64,000 bases of DNA, from positions 352,988 to 416,987 of the forward strand of contig MPNW01000030.1 in the NCBI GenBank assembly GCA_011800805.1. The letters are read 5' to 3'. The notes beneath the pieces are model-generated. The model was not told the DNA's origin, did not search any database, and saw only the letters and a program-made list of their open reading frames with translations. This stretch comes from Hirudo medicinalis. Lineage: Eukaryota; Annelida; Clitellata; Hirudinida; Hirudinidae. Numbering within the stretch: position 1 is the first letter of the stretch; the number at the start of each line of letters is the position of its first letter. Below are positions 23,489 through 37,139 of the stretch, piece after piece. A program made the position numbers and the translations under genes.

Positions 23489-25984
23489 ATGGCATCTAAA
23501 GTTGATTTGTGCGGCAAAGTATGCTTAGTCACTGGAGCCAGCAGAGGAATTGGTAAAGGAATAGCTTTGCAGTTGGCTAAGGCTGGGGCAATTGTCTATA
23601 TCACCGGTTAAACTTATTTTTGAAGTTCGTTAAATTAGAAGATACAACAATAAATTATATAATTGACCAATTTTAACAATTACGACCGAAGGGAGGACCT
23701 TATTTAATCAAGACAATACAGTAGGATCCCTTAAAGAGACTGCAGATGAGGTATTTATCGATGACCATATGACATATAGAGTGTAAGGATATTTTTAAGT
23801 ACTAAAATTGTAAGTAATATTTGTAATTATTGAGGAAGAACTTAGTTTATATGTGGAAAAGAATCTAATGCAAATTAAATATCATGGCCATTCCATGATG
23901 AAACCATTTCATATAGATTGAAAGTCATGGAGGCAAATGTTATCCGCTTCAATGTGACCACTCAAAAGATGAAGATGTGAAGAGAGTGTTTGAACACATT
24001 GAAAGAGATCAACAAGGACAGTTAGATATTTTGGTCAACAATGCTTATTCAGCTGTCAAAGTAAGTACAAAAAATTTGCAATTGTTTATAATAATTTATC
24101 ATGATTTGATCTCAAGATTTTATGGAACTTTGAATTATTTAGGATATTTCTAGAAATATAGGAACTCCATTTTGGGAACAGCCCTTTGCCATGTGGGATT
24201 CTGTCAATAATGTTGGCTTGAGGTAATTTATTAATCACCTTAGAATAATGAGTTCTAATATCCATCCTTTCCTTATAAAAACTACTCATCATTACTAGTT
24301 GTTTTGATTATTCTGCAGCTGTTGGATAAATATACACTTTTATCGCAACCTTCTTATCAAATTTGAACATTCAATATTTTAGGAATCACTACATTTGTTC
24401 AGTTTATGCAGCCAAATTTATGGTACCAAGAAAGAATGGCTTGATTGTCAACCTTTCTTCAGCTGGTGGGTTAAGATATCTTTTCAATGTTGCTTATGGA
24501 GTGGGTAAAGAAGCAGTGAGTAGTTATCTGTTTGCATTTGTAAAATGGTAGTACTACACTGTAATAATATCAAATTACACTGAATTACATTTATTTACCT
24601 CATGAATTGTTATTCCAGTGTGACAGAATGGCTGCTGATTGTGCACACGAATTAAGAAAACACAATGTTTGCTGTATTAGTTTATGGCCAGGTTTGTTTG
24701 TTTATTTTATTAAAGTCCCTTGCATAACTGAGATGATTTGGACTTTCTATGACCAGGTCCTGTGGAGACTGAATATGTTAAAGAAAAAATACTTTCTGTT
24801 GGAAATGAGGATGCCTCAAAGGTAAAGAGCAAAATTTCTTTATTAAATAGTAATTCAAAATTATTTAATGATAAATTCTTCAATTTGGTGTTTATGTCAT
24901 CACTAGCTGGTCACAAAAAGCTGATGGTAGAAAAAAATATACTCTAAGGATGAATTTCTTTAATAGACTTAATTTTCAGATGTTTTCTCCTGAAGTCTTG
25001 GAAACTACTGAGTTTGCTGGAATGGCCATTTGCCATTTGGCTGCAGGTATTGTAATTACATTAAGTTAATGATTACAGCCATTATTTGTTTTTAAATTTA
25101 GTTGTGAACCTGAATATTACAATATTACATGAATGAATATTACAACAATAACGAAAAGGATGTTCTTGCTTCGATAGTCAGCCTTACCCTGAATAAAAAT
25201 AAAACTTAACAAGCAGATTAAGCAAAGTTATCAATTAACAAAAAGAACAATGTCATTTATACATGTATCATGCAATGTATACAGGATTTATTTATAGGAT
25301 TTTTTAAATAATGTGTACAGAAGACTAAAAGGAACAGAGAAGTTAAGTTTAAATTCCTTAGGTATTGCTTAATAAAGTCTTGGCCCATTGCAATGAATAG
25401 GAAATAAATTTAATGTGGTCTTGGAGAGTGATGGACTATATTCATGAGTGTTCTGTAAATCGTAAGAAATGTGGATAGTGGAACTTTCAGTAAAAAAAAT
25501 CCTGAGAATGTTTTAGGAAGTGCATTGTTTTCATAGGAATACATAAAAAGTGTAACCTGCAAATCATGAATTTGAAAGATATTCAACAAATTATTATCAA
25601 TAAATGTAGGATGAGCAGAGGAAAGATATGGTAGTTGAAATATGATATGGATTATAAATTTATTGTTTAATGTTACACAGATGAATTGCTCATTTATTGA
25701 CTTAATAGATAAAGACAAAATGACAAAGTCAGGTCGCATTCTTCTCACAACAGACTTAGCTTCTGAGTACAATTTCATTGATGTGAATGGTAAAATTCAA
25801 TTATCTGTGAAAAAGAAAATATTTTGCAGTTTTGTATGAAATGTTTATTATTTTCTCAGGTAAGTCTCCTGTGAGTTTCAGATCTGTAAAATATCTGATG
25901 AAAGATTGGAGGATTTCTTGCCTCATTCCCCAGTGGGTTAAAATTCCTCACTGGATGATTGCAGTATTTGCAAGTAAATTCTAA
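23489..25984 (+). CDS. DHRS1: Dehydrogenase/reductase SDR family member 1-like
   Basis: A short-chain dehydrogenase/reductase, using NAD(P)H to reduce carbonyl substrates; the mammalian member is associated with the endoplasmic reticulum. Exons join in phase: 23489-23606, 23692-23750, 23917-24060, 24143-24222, 24383-24515, 24619-24691, 24757-24821, 24980-25046, 25709-25789 and 25860-25984. The product is about 313 residues, as in human DHRS1. Seen motifs: the cofactor-binding [12 protein letters not shown] at the N-terminus, [10 protein letters not shown] for NNAG, an active-site Ser in [20 protein letters not shown] with Tyr and Lys four residues apart, and LWPGPVETE after it. NNAYS in place of NNAG and the long C-terminus support DHRS1 rather than other SDRs. 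The exon at 25709 uses the second of two AG sites because the first runs into a stop. Confidence 0.93.
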
Positions 25985-26169
25985 AATTCCTGCACAATTT
26001 TCTGATTCTTTTGAGGATTGTTTTCAACATTTTGTTATCACATTATTTGCTGCATTAAAATTATTTCTGTTTTTAAGTTGTCTTTAGTGAATCTTTGAAG
26101 ATAAACTCAATTCTAATTTAAAATTGGAATCGTTGAAAAGGGTTTGATGACAAATCCAAAGTAGCTTTC

Positions 26170-26175
26170 AATAAA
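26170..26175 (+). terminator. Likely poly(A) signal of the DHRS1-like gene
   Basis: AATAAA lies 186 bases after the stop codon. Confidence 0.45.
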
Positions 26176-27721
26176 ATAATATTGGTTCAGTTGGGTTGGA
26201 AATACCACAATCTAAAACTGTTTGTAGCAAAACCAGTTCCATATTATAATCTTCTGAGGATTTGTCTGAGGAACAATATCAGATGGACTTGCCATCTGGA
26301 GCAATTACCTGGATGTTTGGAATGTCTTTTCTTTTAATGCAGTTCTGCTGTGCATTCAGTTCCTATCATCTCTAAGAAAGGTCTCCATCATTTAATTTTG
26401 TGTACTTGGAAAGCGGTGGGGCAGGGCTCGTATAGTAGGTATTAGCACCTAAAACTACAACAGGAAAGGCTCTGGTGACCACGATCGATTGCTCAATAAT
26501 GTTATGTATGAATGACGTCTGTAGGATCGCACATCCATCATAATCACGTGCTGATCCTAGCCCTATCGTCGTCAATGCCGCTGTCGCTACACGTCATGCG
26601 ATTTTGGCCTGTTTAACCCTACCCTCCCCATTGTCACGTTTCGTTACAAAAACTATTTTAAAAAAATCAAATGAAACTGATAAATAATTATAATATAATT
26701 TAGTGAGTTTGTAATGTAGCACACAGTTTTATCGTTCCCGATTCTCCCATAGCGAAATGTAAATTCAATGGATAAATTGGCAAGGATGATGATTTGTTTT
26801 CTAAGGTGGTATTGTTGCTTCATTTAATTCTAAATAGTCCTCATCAATCCACTCTGCACATTCTCCATTTTCTTCATTCGCTATTATTGCCATAATTTCC
26901 GACGAGCTGCAATTCTCACTGGCCTGAAACGCTTGGGCAAAGAAATTTCTTCCTCTTTGTGTGTCAGAGGATGGCTGCGCAACATTGCCAAGGAAGCAAA
27001 TTGCAAATGACATTTCTTTCGAATTCTGTCACTATATACGGATTGCGTTGAAGGACAATACAAGCAATACGGAAGAAAACGATAAGGGTTTCATGACCGA
27101 GGAAGGAAATCATCCAATTTCATGCAATGGGCAAGGAAAATTTTTCTTCTGTTTTTTTTTCAAAAATCTTTAATTGATGTGACGTCACGTTTTTTAAGCT
27201 CCCCCTATTTGATCATCATATTTGAAGCATCCGAAAATAACTAAATCTTGTCTGGTTGCTTATTCCCAATTTCGGGTGCAGTGTCGCGTTCTCAAGGACC
27301 TCTCCATCCATCATGGCAAACTCCGAACTGCTGGTGGGCGTGTGACCTAATTTAAGGAGGCTCTTTCGATGCGTGGGAGTATCTTGCGACATTAAAATAT
27401 GCTTGAAATGCCAATGATATAGTACTAGGTTTTACCTTTGACGTGCATTATTATTACAATATGAAACAATTCTCTTCCCGTGGAAAAATATAATTTTGAG
27501 CTTTAAATATTGCCAAAGACAAATTTTATTTTAGATGCTCAGTCTTACAAGTCGTTATCTTTGCAAAAACGTTTTAGACTTAGTTATAGCAAAAATCTAT
27601 TTGATTCAGTATTTTGTTTTTGGTCTCAACACTTCCGTGTTCTTGCGTATTTTGTTTAGGTGGGGAGTTGCCTGCTTTGCTCCGTGGTGTGTCATTTGTT
27701 TCCAGAAATAGGATTTATAGA
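26176..27721. other. Intergenic region before Arp2
   Basis: Between the DHRS1-like and Arp2 genes, both on +, there are two less AT-rich patches. One (26801-27013, -) is a 70-codon ATG frame with in-frame stops upstream and an acidic C-terminus (ECAEWIDEDYLELNEATIPP). The other (26372-26575, -) is a 67-codon frame. Neither is recognisable. The Arp2 promoter and 5' UTR should lie in the last few hundred bases. Confidence 0.35.
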
Positions 27722-30029
27722 ATGGACAGCAAAGGGAATAAAGTCGTGGTTTGTGATAACGGGACAGGGGTATGCAAGTTTTTTAATATCTTAAATATAT
27801 TTACTTACATCCGCTTAAAATGTCTTTCAGGAAGTTATTTAGATAATTCATTTTAGAAAGAAATGCGATGACTTGTTCAATGAATTTTTGTTAAACCACG
27901 GAATATGATTCTTATTTCTAATAATCGTTTAATTGCTATAGAGATATTTCGTAGTGATTAGTTATTAAAATTGATTTCTAGTACTTTATAAACATGAACG
28001 TTTTAGTTTTGATTTGGGAAGATGATTGCTTAAACTGATGGAAACCTATTATCGTGTTCTAGTAGAAACGGATTTTAAAAAAATTGAGTTACAGTGAGCC
28101 AGTAAGATATTTTTATTGTTATTGTTCTGTTTCTTTATCACAGTTTGTGAAATGTGGATTCAGTGGTACCAACTTTCCAACCCACATTTTTCCTTCTCTG
28201 GTTGGGAGACCTATTTTAAGATCAAAAGCCAAAATTGGAAACATAGAGCTCAAGGTATAACTATTGATATTTATTATTTTTAAGCTGTATTGCACTTTTA
28301 ATGTGCCTTTTTAACGCAGGATCTTATGATTGGTGATGAAGCCAGTGAATTACGATCACTTCTTGAAGTGTCTTATCCCATGGAGAATGGCATCGTTCGA
28401 AACTGGGATGACATGATCTCGTTGTATAAATACACTTTTGGTCCTGACAAGCTCAACATTGATCCTTCTCATTGCAAACTCCTCTTGACAGAACCTCCAA
28501 TGAACCCAATCAAAAACAGAGAGAAAATGGTGGAGGTAGATGATCCATATTTAAATGGTCACAGTTTACAATGATTTGTTGATTTGTTACAATGATTCAT
28601 GTTTCAGGTGATGTTTGAACAATTCAACTTCCATGCTCTGTATATCGCAATCCAAGCTGTTCTAACACTTTATGCTCAAGGTTTAGATTAGGCGAATACA
28701 ATTTATTCATACTTTCCTCCTAGATGTTTTGTGTATAAACAACAAATTTTGAAGGGTTGCTGACTGGTGTCGTCGTGGACTCCGGTGATGGTGTGACCCA
28801 CATTTGCCCTGTCTTTGATGGCTTTTCACTTCCTCACTTGACCAGACGGTTGGATATTGCCGGCAGAGATATCACCCGCTATCTTATTAAGGTCTGAGAG
28901 GATAATTACTGAGAATTAATTTGTTCATCAAACAATAATGTGCGTCTATGTCATCAGTGCTGATTATATTTGACTATGAAAATATCATATGGATTAAGGC
29001 CTGCATTGTTCATTATATCCTTTTGTTTAGAATTGTTTTTGGTGATTTTATATCATTTAGTAAGAACATGAAAGTTATTTACGGTAACCATACTTTTCAT
29101 TGTCTTTACAAGAATCAATTTTTTGTATCTTCAGCTCTTGTTGCTGAGAGGCTATGCTTTCAATCATTCTGCAGACTTTGAAACTGTCAGAATAATGAAG
29201 GAAAAGTTGTGCTATGTTGGATACGACATTGAGTTGGAGCAAAAGCTTGCACTTGAGACTACAGTTTTGGTTGAGCAATACACGGTAGTTTACATGCTCC
29301 AGTGTTTATCAACTTTGCATTTCTTGAGATTCCTTACATAATATTTTCCACCACATTCCAGCTACCGGATGGAAGGGTCATCAAGGTTGGAGGGGAACGT
29401 TTTGAAGCTCCTGAGGCTCTTTTCCAGCCACATTTGATAAATGTCGAGGGCGTCGGCATTGCAGAACTGCTTTTCAACACCATTCAGGCAGCAGACATCG
29501 ATACTAGGGCAGATTTCTACAAGCACATCGTCCTGTCCGGAGGTTCGACCATGTATCCCGGCCTTCCAAGTCGATTGGAGAGGGAAATGAAGCAGCTGTA
29601 CTTGGAACGTGTCCTCAAAGGAGACACTGAAAGACTTGCTGTAAGTTTATTCTTTTCATATGACTTTCTTCAGCTGGAGTCTTTTGATTAAAATCTTGAT
29701 TATTGTTGATAATTCATTTGTAAATGGGATTTATTAAAGTGCTTTATTAAATTAAATTAATCATTATTGATTAAAAATTATATTTACACTGGGATTTCTA
29801 TCTTTAATTAAGAATTGTTTCAAATAGAGTTAATTTAATGTCAATTTTTTATGTGCAGAAATTCAAGATCAGGATTGAAGATCCTCCTCGCAGAAAGCAC
29901 ATGGTGTTCATGGGGGGAGCTGTCCTTGCTCAGATTATGAAGGACAAGGAGGACTTCTGGATGTCCAAGAAAGAATACCAGGAACAGGGAGTGAGAGTGC
30001 TTTCCAAACTCGGAGTGAGTGCTCGTTAG
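27722..30029 (+). CDS. ACTR2: Actin-related protein 2, Arp2/3 complex
   Basis: Arp2 is one of the two actin-like subunits of the Arp2/3 complex, which nucleates branched actin filaments in the cytoplasm. Nine exons join in phase: 27722-27769, 28144-28254, 28320-28535, 28608-28680, 28755-28891, 29135-29284, 29362-29640 and 29859-30029, with the second to last carrying most of subdomain 3. The product is about 394 residues, the family length. Characteristic Arp2 strings are [20 protein letters not shown] at the N-terminus, [52 protein letters not shown] (second phosphate loop), [20 protein letters not shown], and [20 protein letters not shown] near the end. No key residue appears changed. Confidence 0.97.
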
Positions 30030-30210
30030 ACGTCCATTGCAAGACATTCCCTCGTCAATCTGATCGCTTGCAACAAGAACATCCCTAGATTATTCGAAAT
30101 GACAATCTGTCAGATTTATTTGTTTTTATAATATTTACAATTTAACTACATTTCATCTTAAGCTTGTTAAGGGTTTGTTAGGATTTTGTATAATAATTGG
30201 GTCCTCTTTG

Positions 30211-30216
30211 AATAAA
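30211..30216 (+). terminator. Poly(A) signal of Arp2
   Basis: AATAAA lies about 180 bases after the Arp2 stop codon. Confidence 0.65.
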
Positions 30217-31146
30217 ATTCTGCTAATTCTTTACTTCTTGTCCAATTTTTTTTTTAATTTTGTAAAATTACATCCAGGGGAAAATTAAAATTGACCTATA
30301 ATTTCAATGTTCATCATTCATTCCAGTTCATGTCTATAGTTGTACTTGTTGTTTGTAACTTTTATAAGTTGGTGATGTAGCTGTTGCAGGGAGAGTGTTT
30401 TCACAGAAAATTATTTGTCTCGATCACGACGATGTTGCTATTTTAAGCGGAATCATTGCTGGTTAGCCTCTTGTTGCGCAATTTTGACTAAGGAGATACT
30501 ACTGTTAGAAATAACTTATTCCATTTGTTTGACATGGACATGGAGATTTTGCATGCGATTTCTTCGTGCACAGACCATCGTTTATTTTCCAAAATGGAGT
30601 TGTCACACCAGCACAATGTTTTGTAGAGGCCAAAAATTTGAGATTTTGTTTGACACAAATAGGAAAACTTACAAAATACTGTGTTTTAACGGTGCTCTTA
30701 AAAGGCTGTTAGTCCATTACATGGTAAAATTTCACAATCTTTTTAAAAATACAAAGAATCCATTATGCCCAATTTATTGTGCCAACACCATTACAGCACA
30801 GTTAGTTAAGCTGGCTTTAATTTTAACATTACTGAATTTAATGCAAATAAATGAAAGCTTTAATTTTATTACTCGAGGGATCTGGCTCACACTAACAAAA
30901 AAACAGGCATTTCAAGTAATGGCTGATCGTTTTGTATGCGACATTGCTCTAGAGGCAATTACCTTTAAGGTTTAAGAATAATTTCTGGAACAAACACCAA
31001 AAGAACAATTTACACAAAAATTGAGAATTTTCCGGTTTATGATACAATATAAATGAATAAGGCCATCGCGCCGTAAAAGAACCTCAACGAAAATCAGAGC
31101 AGGAGCATGTACAATAATCTCAATTAGTAGAATTCAAGCCTGAGGA
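30217..31146. other. Region between convergent genes, with a 186-codon ORF
   Basis: A + strand frame stays open from 30415 to 30975, long for DNA this AT-rich. The predicted protein is rich in Cys, Phe, Leu and Lys, with no recognisable domain, and lies downstream of Arp2's poly(A) signal. It may be a decayed element or a lineage-specific gene. Confidence 0.3.
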
Positions 31147-31152
31147 TTTATT
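31147..31152 (-). terminator. Possible poly(A) signal of ornithine aminotransferase
   Basis: AATAAA on the - strand, only about 20 bases after the OAT stop codon. This is very close, but no other signal is evident nearby. Confidence 0.35.
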
Positions 31153-31169
31153 AAACTTAGATAAGCAGT

Positions 31170-31777
31170 TCACTTCAATGTGTTTATCGCTTTGCTAATA
31201 ATGTCCAGAGCTTCGTGTAACTGTTCTTCTGTGATGGTTAATGGAGGGGCAAAACGAATCTTGTCGTCATGGGTAGGTTTTGCCAAAAGCCCGTGATCTC
31301 TAAACCTCAGACAGAGCTTCCATGCATCGTATTCTGAGCATTTCAGCACGACGTTAAGATTATGTCTCACTTAACATCATTATTTATTGCATCAATTGAT
31401 TTGGTACCAGATAATCTAATGTCTCAATATCAACAAATTACGGAACTACACATTTGCACTCACTTTGGTCTATCACAATTGCATTCAGGAGACCCTTTCC
31501 TCTGACTGTGGTCACCACTTCTCTGGGCAATTTCCTTAATTTTTCCCGAAATATCTTCCCAAGCCTTTCTGCGTTTTCCGCAAGGTTTTCTTCTTCAATA
31601 ACCTGAAGTCAGACAAAGAACAATGTCGGACAATTGTCTTAAAGCATGGGTCAATTAGAGCATATGGAAGAATGTAACTTAAAAAAAAAACATTCGACAT
31701 AATAAAACATAATTTAATACGAAGTTCATAATATATATTATTATTATTATTATTATTATTATTGTTATCGTTATCGC

Positions 31778-31810
<33 letters not shown>

Positions 31811-34800
31811 CATCAATTAATTTCCAGCGAACTCCTCGCCGGATCACATAAATGCACAATAAAAAAGAAAACACACATACAACCTAACCACAAAATAAAA
31901 TCAAATGTCGTAAAACCTATCTTAATAACGATAATCTTCTACAAGAAATTTCAAGTAAAAAGTATTTTGGGCTCTCACTACTCTTTGTGGATGTTTGTTA
32001 TTCCTTTTTGTTTATCTCACCCTTTCAATAAATTCAAAATCGAATCAAAACGCCATCTCGGCAAACCCGGCAAACTGTTCCAGAAACCGTAGTATTTCTC
32101 TGCAATCATCCAGTGGCACACACAAGCAGTAACAATTGGGTTTGGTTTGATGGTGTTTCCGGGAAAATTCTTCGACATCCATGCATGGATTTCTGGCATG
32201 TCATATTTTTCTGCTTTCCTTTCATGTACACAATATAGATTAGCTAATTCGGCGGCAATGGCAACGTCACAAACTATATTTTTCATCTTTCCAAGCGCAT
32301 AGATCTGGAATTTTGAGTCCATCCTCGGTCGGATGCATCTTACAAGCACACCTCCCGGAGCTAAGCCATCACCCTCCCGAAAATAAAAATCTTCAAATAA
32401 ATTCTTAGAGTAACGACGCCCCAATTTGAAAACATAATTTGATTTTGGAATGTAAAACCAGTAAGCGATATGTAAAAAAAGTAACGATGTTATTGTTCCT
32501 TTCATGCTGGGTCCTTCTATTCTCGGGCATTTTTGAATCATATGCCCCAAAGACTCAAAGAATTCACAGCTTGCATCACACTTTGTGCTACTTTCTGCCC
32601 CATCTTGCTAATTTCAATTTGCAATGGAGAGCTGCAGCCCTAACCTCCAAGCAATTGATGTACTGGTCAGATGGCATTTTCGGGACAGCGACCGCTCTCC
32701 ATTCGCTCACACCTATGCCATTGGAGAATGATCGCAATCAATGTCCATCCACTGTCATTTTAACGAATTTTAAAATTATATTTTTAAAATTATATTATAT
32801 AATTTTAATTTAATTAATTTCGCAGAATTATATTCATCATCTTTTTGTTCTTCGGTGTTACCATTAAACATTAATCACAAAAATACATGACTTTGGATAT
32901 AATTCCTATTCAGAAAATCATCAACGCAAGGGATCAATATATAATCTTTCTCATAACTTTGTTTTTGGCCTGTTGCGACGTTTTGGACGTTGGTTTATGT
33001 TAATATCGAACATGAAGGCTTTGGAGGATTTAGAACACATATCTTTAGTAAGCAAAGTTTGCACTGAATTGGATAACCATTACAACTTAAATGATAAAGT
33101 TATCGCTGAATATATTATACATCTCGCGGAAGAAAATCCAGTATTTGAGGATTTCAAAAAAAGTCTGGAAAATTGTGAAACAGATTTTTCAGACTCCTTT
33201 ACAGGGAATCTGTTCAGGTTGATTGAAATGATGAATCCAAAGATGAAGGCTCTGAGGGCTAAAATTTCCTCTTCTGTAAATAAAGAATCCGACAAACGCC
33301 TTGCAAGGGCAATCTTACCTTGTCTTGCACTTCCTGATGATATGAATTCACAAATGGATGAGGAATCCAATAAAAAGTTAGACAATCTGATGAGCATGTT
33401 AGATCCGAAAAATATAAATTCTCTAATTACTATAACCAAAGAATATTCAGATAAAGACGAGAAGAATGTAGCTTCTAAATATCAAGGCAATGATGAACGG
33501 GACGGGGATAGACACTACAAGAATAACAAAGATGACTTAAAAGGCAAAGGGCAAAGACATGGCTTTGAAACTGAAAGTGAAGAGAGTTACCTGAAAAGAA
33601 ACTGTGATGAATACACAAGAACCAGAAAAGATGAGAATTATTGTAAAAAGGAAAGAAATTATGATGATCGAAGAAGACGCAATGACTACGATGATTATAG
33701 AAAATATAGAGAGGAAGTCAATGATGATTCTAGAAGACACAGAAGAGATGAATATCGTGAAAGGGAAGATGGCCATAAGAAAAGGAGAAAAGATGATGAC
33801 GAAGAAAGTTACATGAAAAGCAGCAACAAATACAACTCAAAGAGGAGAAGGAGGTCTGCATCAACTGCAAGTAGTGATCAAGAGGAAGAATCAAGACTTC
33901 TGAAAAGAAAGAAGGACCTGCCGTTAGAACCGGTCGTTGGGGCCATTTATAATGGTAGAGTCAGCAGAGTGATCTCACTTGGATGCTTTGTGCAGTTGGA
34001 TGGATTGAAGAAGCATTGGGAAGGACTGGTTCACATTTCTCAACTTCGACAAGAAGGACGCATCACTAATGTCTCAGATGTTGTTCACAGAGGTCAAGAG
34101 GTTAAAGTGAAAGTTTTATCATTCACTGGTCAGAGGACTGGCTTGAGCATTAAGGATGTTGATCAGATCACTGGTGAAGATTTGAACCCAAGGTGCACTC
34201 GAAGTAGAGAGCAATCTGATGTCAATCTCAGAAATCCTGACAGACCATCTGCTTTACCTCTGCTAAATTCTAGAGTACCTGATGCCGATCAGAAATTCAG
34301 TAGGAGGACAAACAAAGCAATTTCTTCACCTGAGAGATGGGAACTTAAACAGATGGCAGCTGCCAATGTCCTTCATGCCAGTGATTTTCCAGACTACGAC
34401 GTTGAAACGGGTTTATTAGCCAGAAATGATGAAGAGGACTCAGATGAAGACATTGAGATTGAATTGGCAGAGGAAGAACCACCATTTTTGAGGGGTTGCG
34501 CTGGAATGACATTGGATATGAGTCCCATCAAAATTGTCCAGAATCCAGATGGGTCCCTGGCTCAGGCAGCCACGGTTCAGTCGGCCTTGCAGAAAGAAAG
34601 AAGAGAGATGAAACAGCAACAGCAAAGAGAACAAGATAATGCCATTCCATTCAATCTAAGTAAAAGCTGGAATGATCCAATGGCAGCACAAGATGCCAGG
34701 CAGCTTGCTGCCGGCATGACTGGTCAAGGCTTGAGCACAGAAATGCCTGAATGGAAGAAAAACATAATGGGAGGGTCTAAGGCATCATTTGGCAAGAAGG

Positions 34801-37086
34801 AAAAAAAGTCTATATTGGAGCAACGACAGAGCCTGCCTATATTCAAACTTAAGGATGAGCTTCTCATGGCCACTGCAGATAACCAAGTACTAATTGTTAT
34901 TGGAGAAACTGGGTCTGGAAAGACTACACAAATAACACAATATCTAGCTGAAGCAGGCTACACTCAGAAGGGAAAGATTGGGTGCACTCAACCCAGAAGA
35001 GTGGCAGCAATGTCTGTTGCAAAACGTGTTGCAGAGGAATTTGGTTGCAGGTTGGGTCAGGAGGTTGGCTATACCATTCGTTTTGAGGACTGCACAGATG
35101 CAGATACGGTGATAAAATATATGACGGACGGTATGCTGTTGAGAGAATGTCTTATAGATCCTGATCTAAGCCAATATTCAGTAATTATGTTGGATGAAGC
35201 TCATGAGCGAACTATTCACACAGATGTCCTGTTTGGACTGCTAAAAAAAACAGTCAAAAAGAGGCCAGATCTTAAATTAATAGTTACTTCTGCCACTCTA
35301 GATGCAGTGAAATTTTCTCAGTATTTTTTTGAAGCTCCTATCTTTACAATTCCTGGGAGAACATTTCCTGTGGAGATTTTTTATGCCACAGAACCTGAGA
35401 AAGATTACTTGGACACAGCTCTTGTGACTGTGGTGCTTATCCATCTAAATGAGCCGGCCGGTGATATTCTTCTATTTTTGACTGGTCAAGAAGAAATAGA
35501 TTCTGCCAGTGAGATATTGTATCAGAGGATGCAGAAGCTAGGTCCAAACACTCCAGAATTGATCATTCTTCCTATCTATTCGGCTCTTCCCAGCGACATG
35601 CAGACCAGAATTTTTGAACCTGCTCCTCCCGGCTCTAGGAAGGTAATCATAGCAACAAACATTGCAGAAACATCGTTGACAATCGATGGCATATTTTATG
35701 TTGTAGATCCTGGCTTTGTGAAGCAGAAAGTCTACAATTCTAAGACAGGGGTTGATCAGCTTATTGTTACTCCAATATCACAGGCCCAGGCAAAACAAAG
35801 AGCAGGCAGAGCAGGACGGACAGGTCCAGGAAAATGCTATCGTCTTTACACAGAGAGTGCTTTCAAGACGGAGATGCTTCAGACAAATGTTCCAGAAATT
35901 CAGAGGACTGATCTGACTAGCACAGTGCTTTCTCTAAAAGCTCTAGGAATAAATGACCTTTTGGGATTTGATTTCATGGATGCTCCTCCAATGCAAACCC
36001 TCATTTCTGCCATGGTCAAACTCCATGCTCTTGGTGCACTGGATGAACAAGGTCTACTGACTCGACTCGGAAGAAGAATGGCAGAATTTCCTCTAGAGCC
36101 ACCATTGTCTAAGATGCTCATTATGTCTGTTCATCTTCAATGCAGTGAAGAGGTTTTGACAATAGTTTCAATGCTTTCAGTGCAAAATGTCTTTTATAGA
36201 CCAAAGGACAAGCAGGGAATTGCTGATCAGAAAAAGGCAAAATTTCACCAACCTGAGGGTGATCATATCACTCTTTTAGCAGTCTATAACTCATGGAAGA
36301 ATAACAAATTCTCCAATGCATGGTGTCATGAAAATTTTGTCCAGTACCGGACAATGAAGCGGGCACAAGACGTCAGGAAGCAAATGCTTGGTATAATGGA
36401 CAGGCATAAACTTGATGTGTTGTCATGTGGCAAAAACACTTCTAGCATACAGAAAGCAATCCTCAGTGGTTTCTTCCGAAATGCAGCCAAAAAAGATCCC
36501 CAGGAAGGATACAGAACCCTAGTAGACTCCCAAATCGTTTACGTCCATCCTTCTAGTTCCCTTTTCAACAAGCAACCTGACTGGATTGTCTACCATGAAC
36601 TTGTTTTGACCACAAGAGAATATATGAGGGAGGTCACAGCTATTGATCCAAAGTGGTTGGTGGAATTTGCTCCAAATTTCTTCAAGTTTGGAGATCCTAC
36701 TAAATTGAGCAAAGCCAAAAAGCAACAGAAGATTGAACCTTTGTACAACAAGTATGAGGAGCCAAATTCTTGGAGAATATCCAGAGCTTACAAGAAAGTC
36801 CACACTAAAGTCACTTTCTGATTACTTAAATTAGTTTGTAAGACAATTGATGTTAAATACTTCTTGAAAATATAACTGCATCACGTAAGCTTTCAATAAA
36901 CTTTAAAAATGACTGGTTATTAATAAAAGTAATTTCAAGTAAGGAGTATTATGGTCTTTCAACACTCTTTGTGGATGTTTATTACTATTACTATTATTGT
37001 TGTTAAACGTATTATTACTGTTATTATTATTATAAATATAATGCAAATAATTATTATTGTTATTATAATTATTATTATTGTTAAAC

Positions 37087-37139
<53 letters not shown>

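Noticed and set aside
31536..31874. 112-codon Asn/Asp-rich ORF on the - strand
   Set aside because: It reads through an OAT exon edge and a microsatellite; no independent support.
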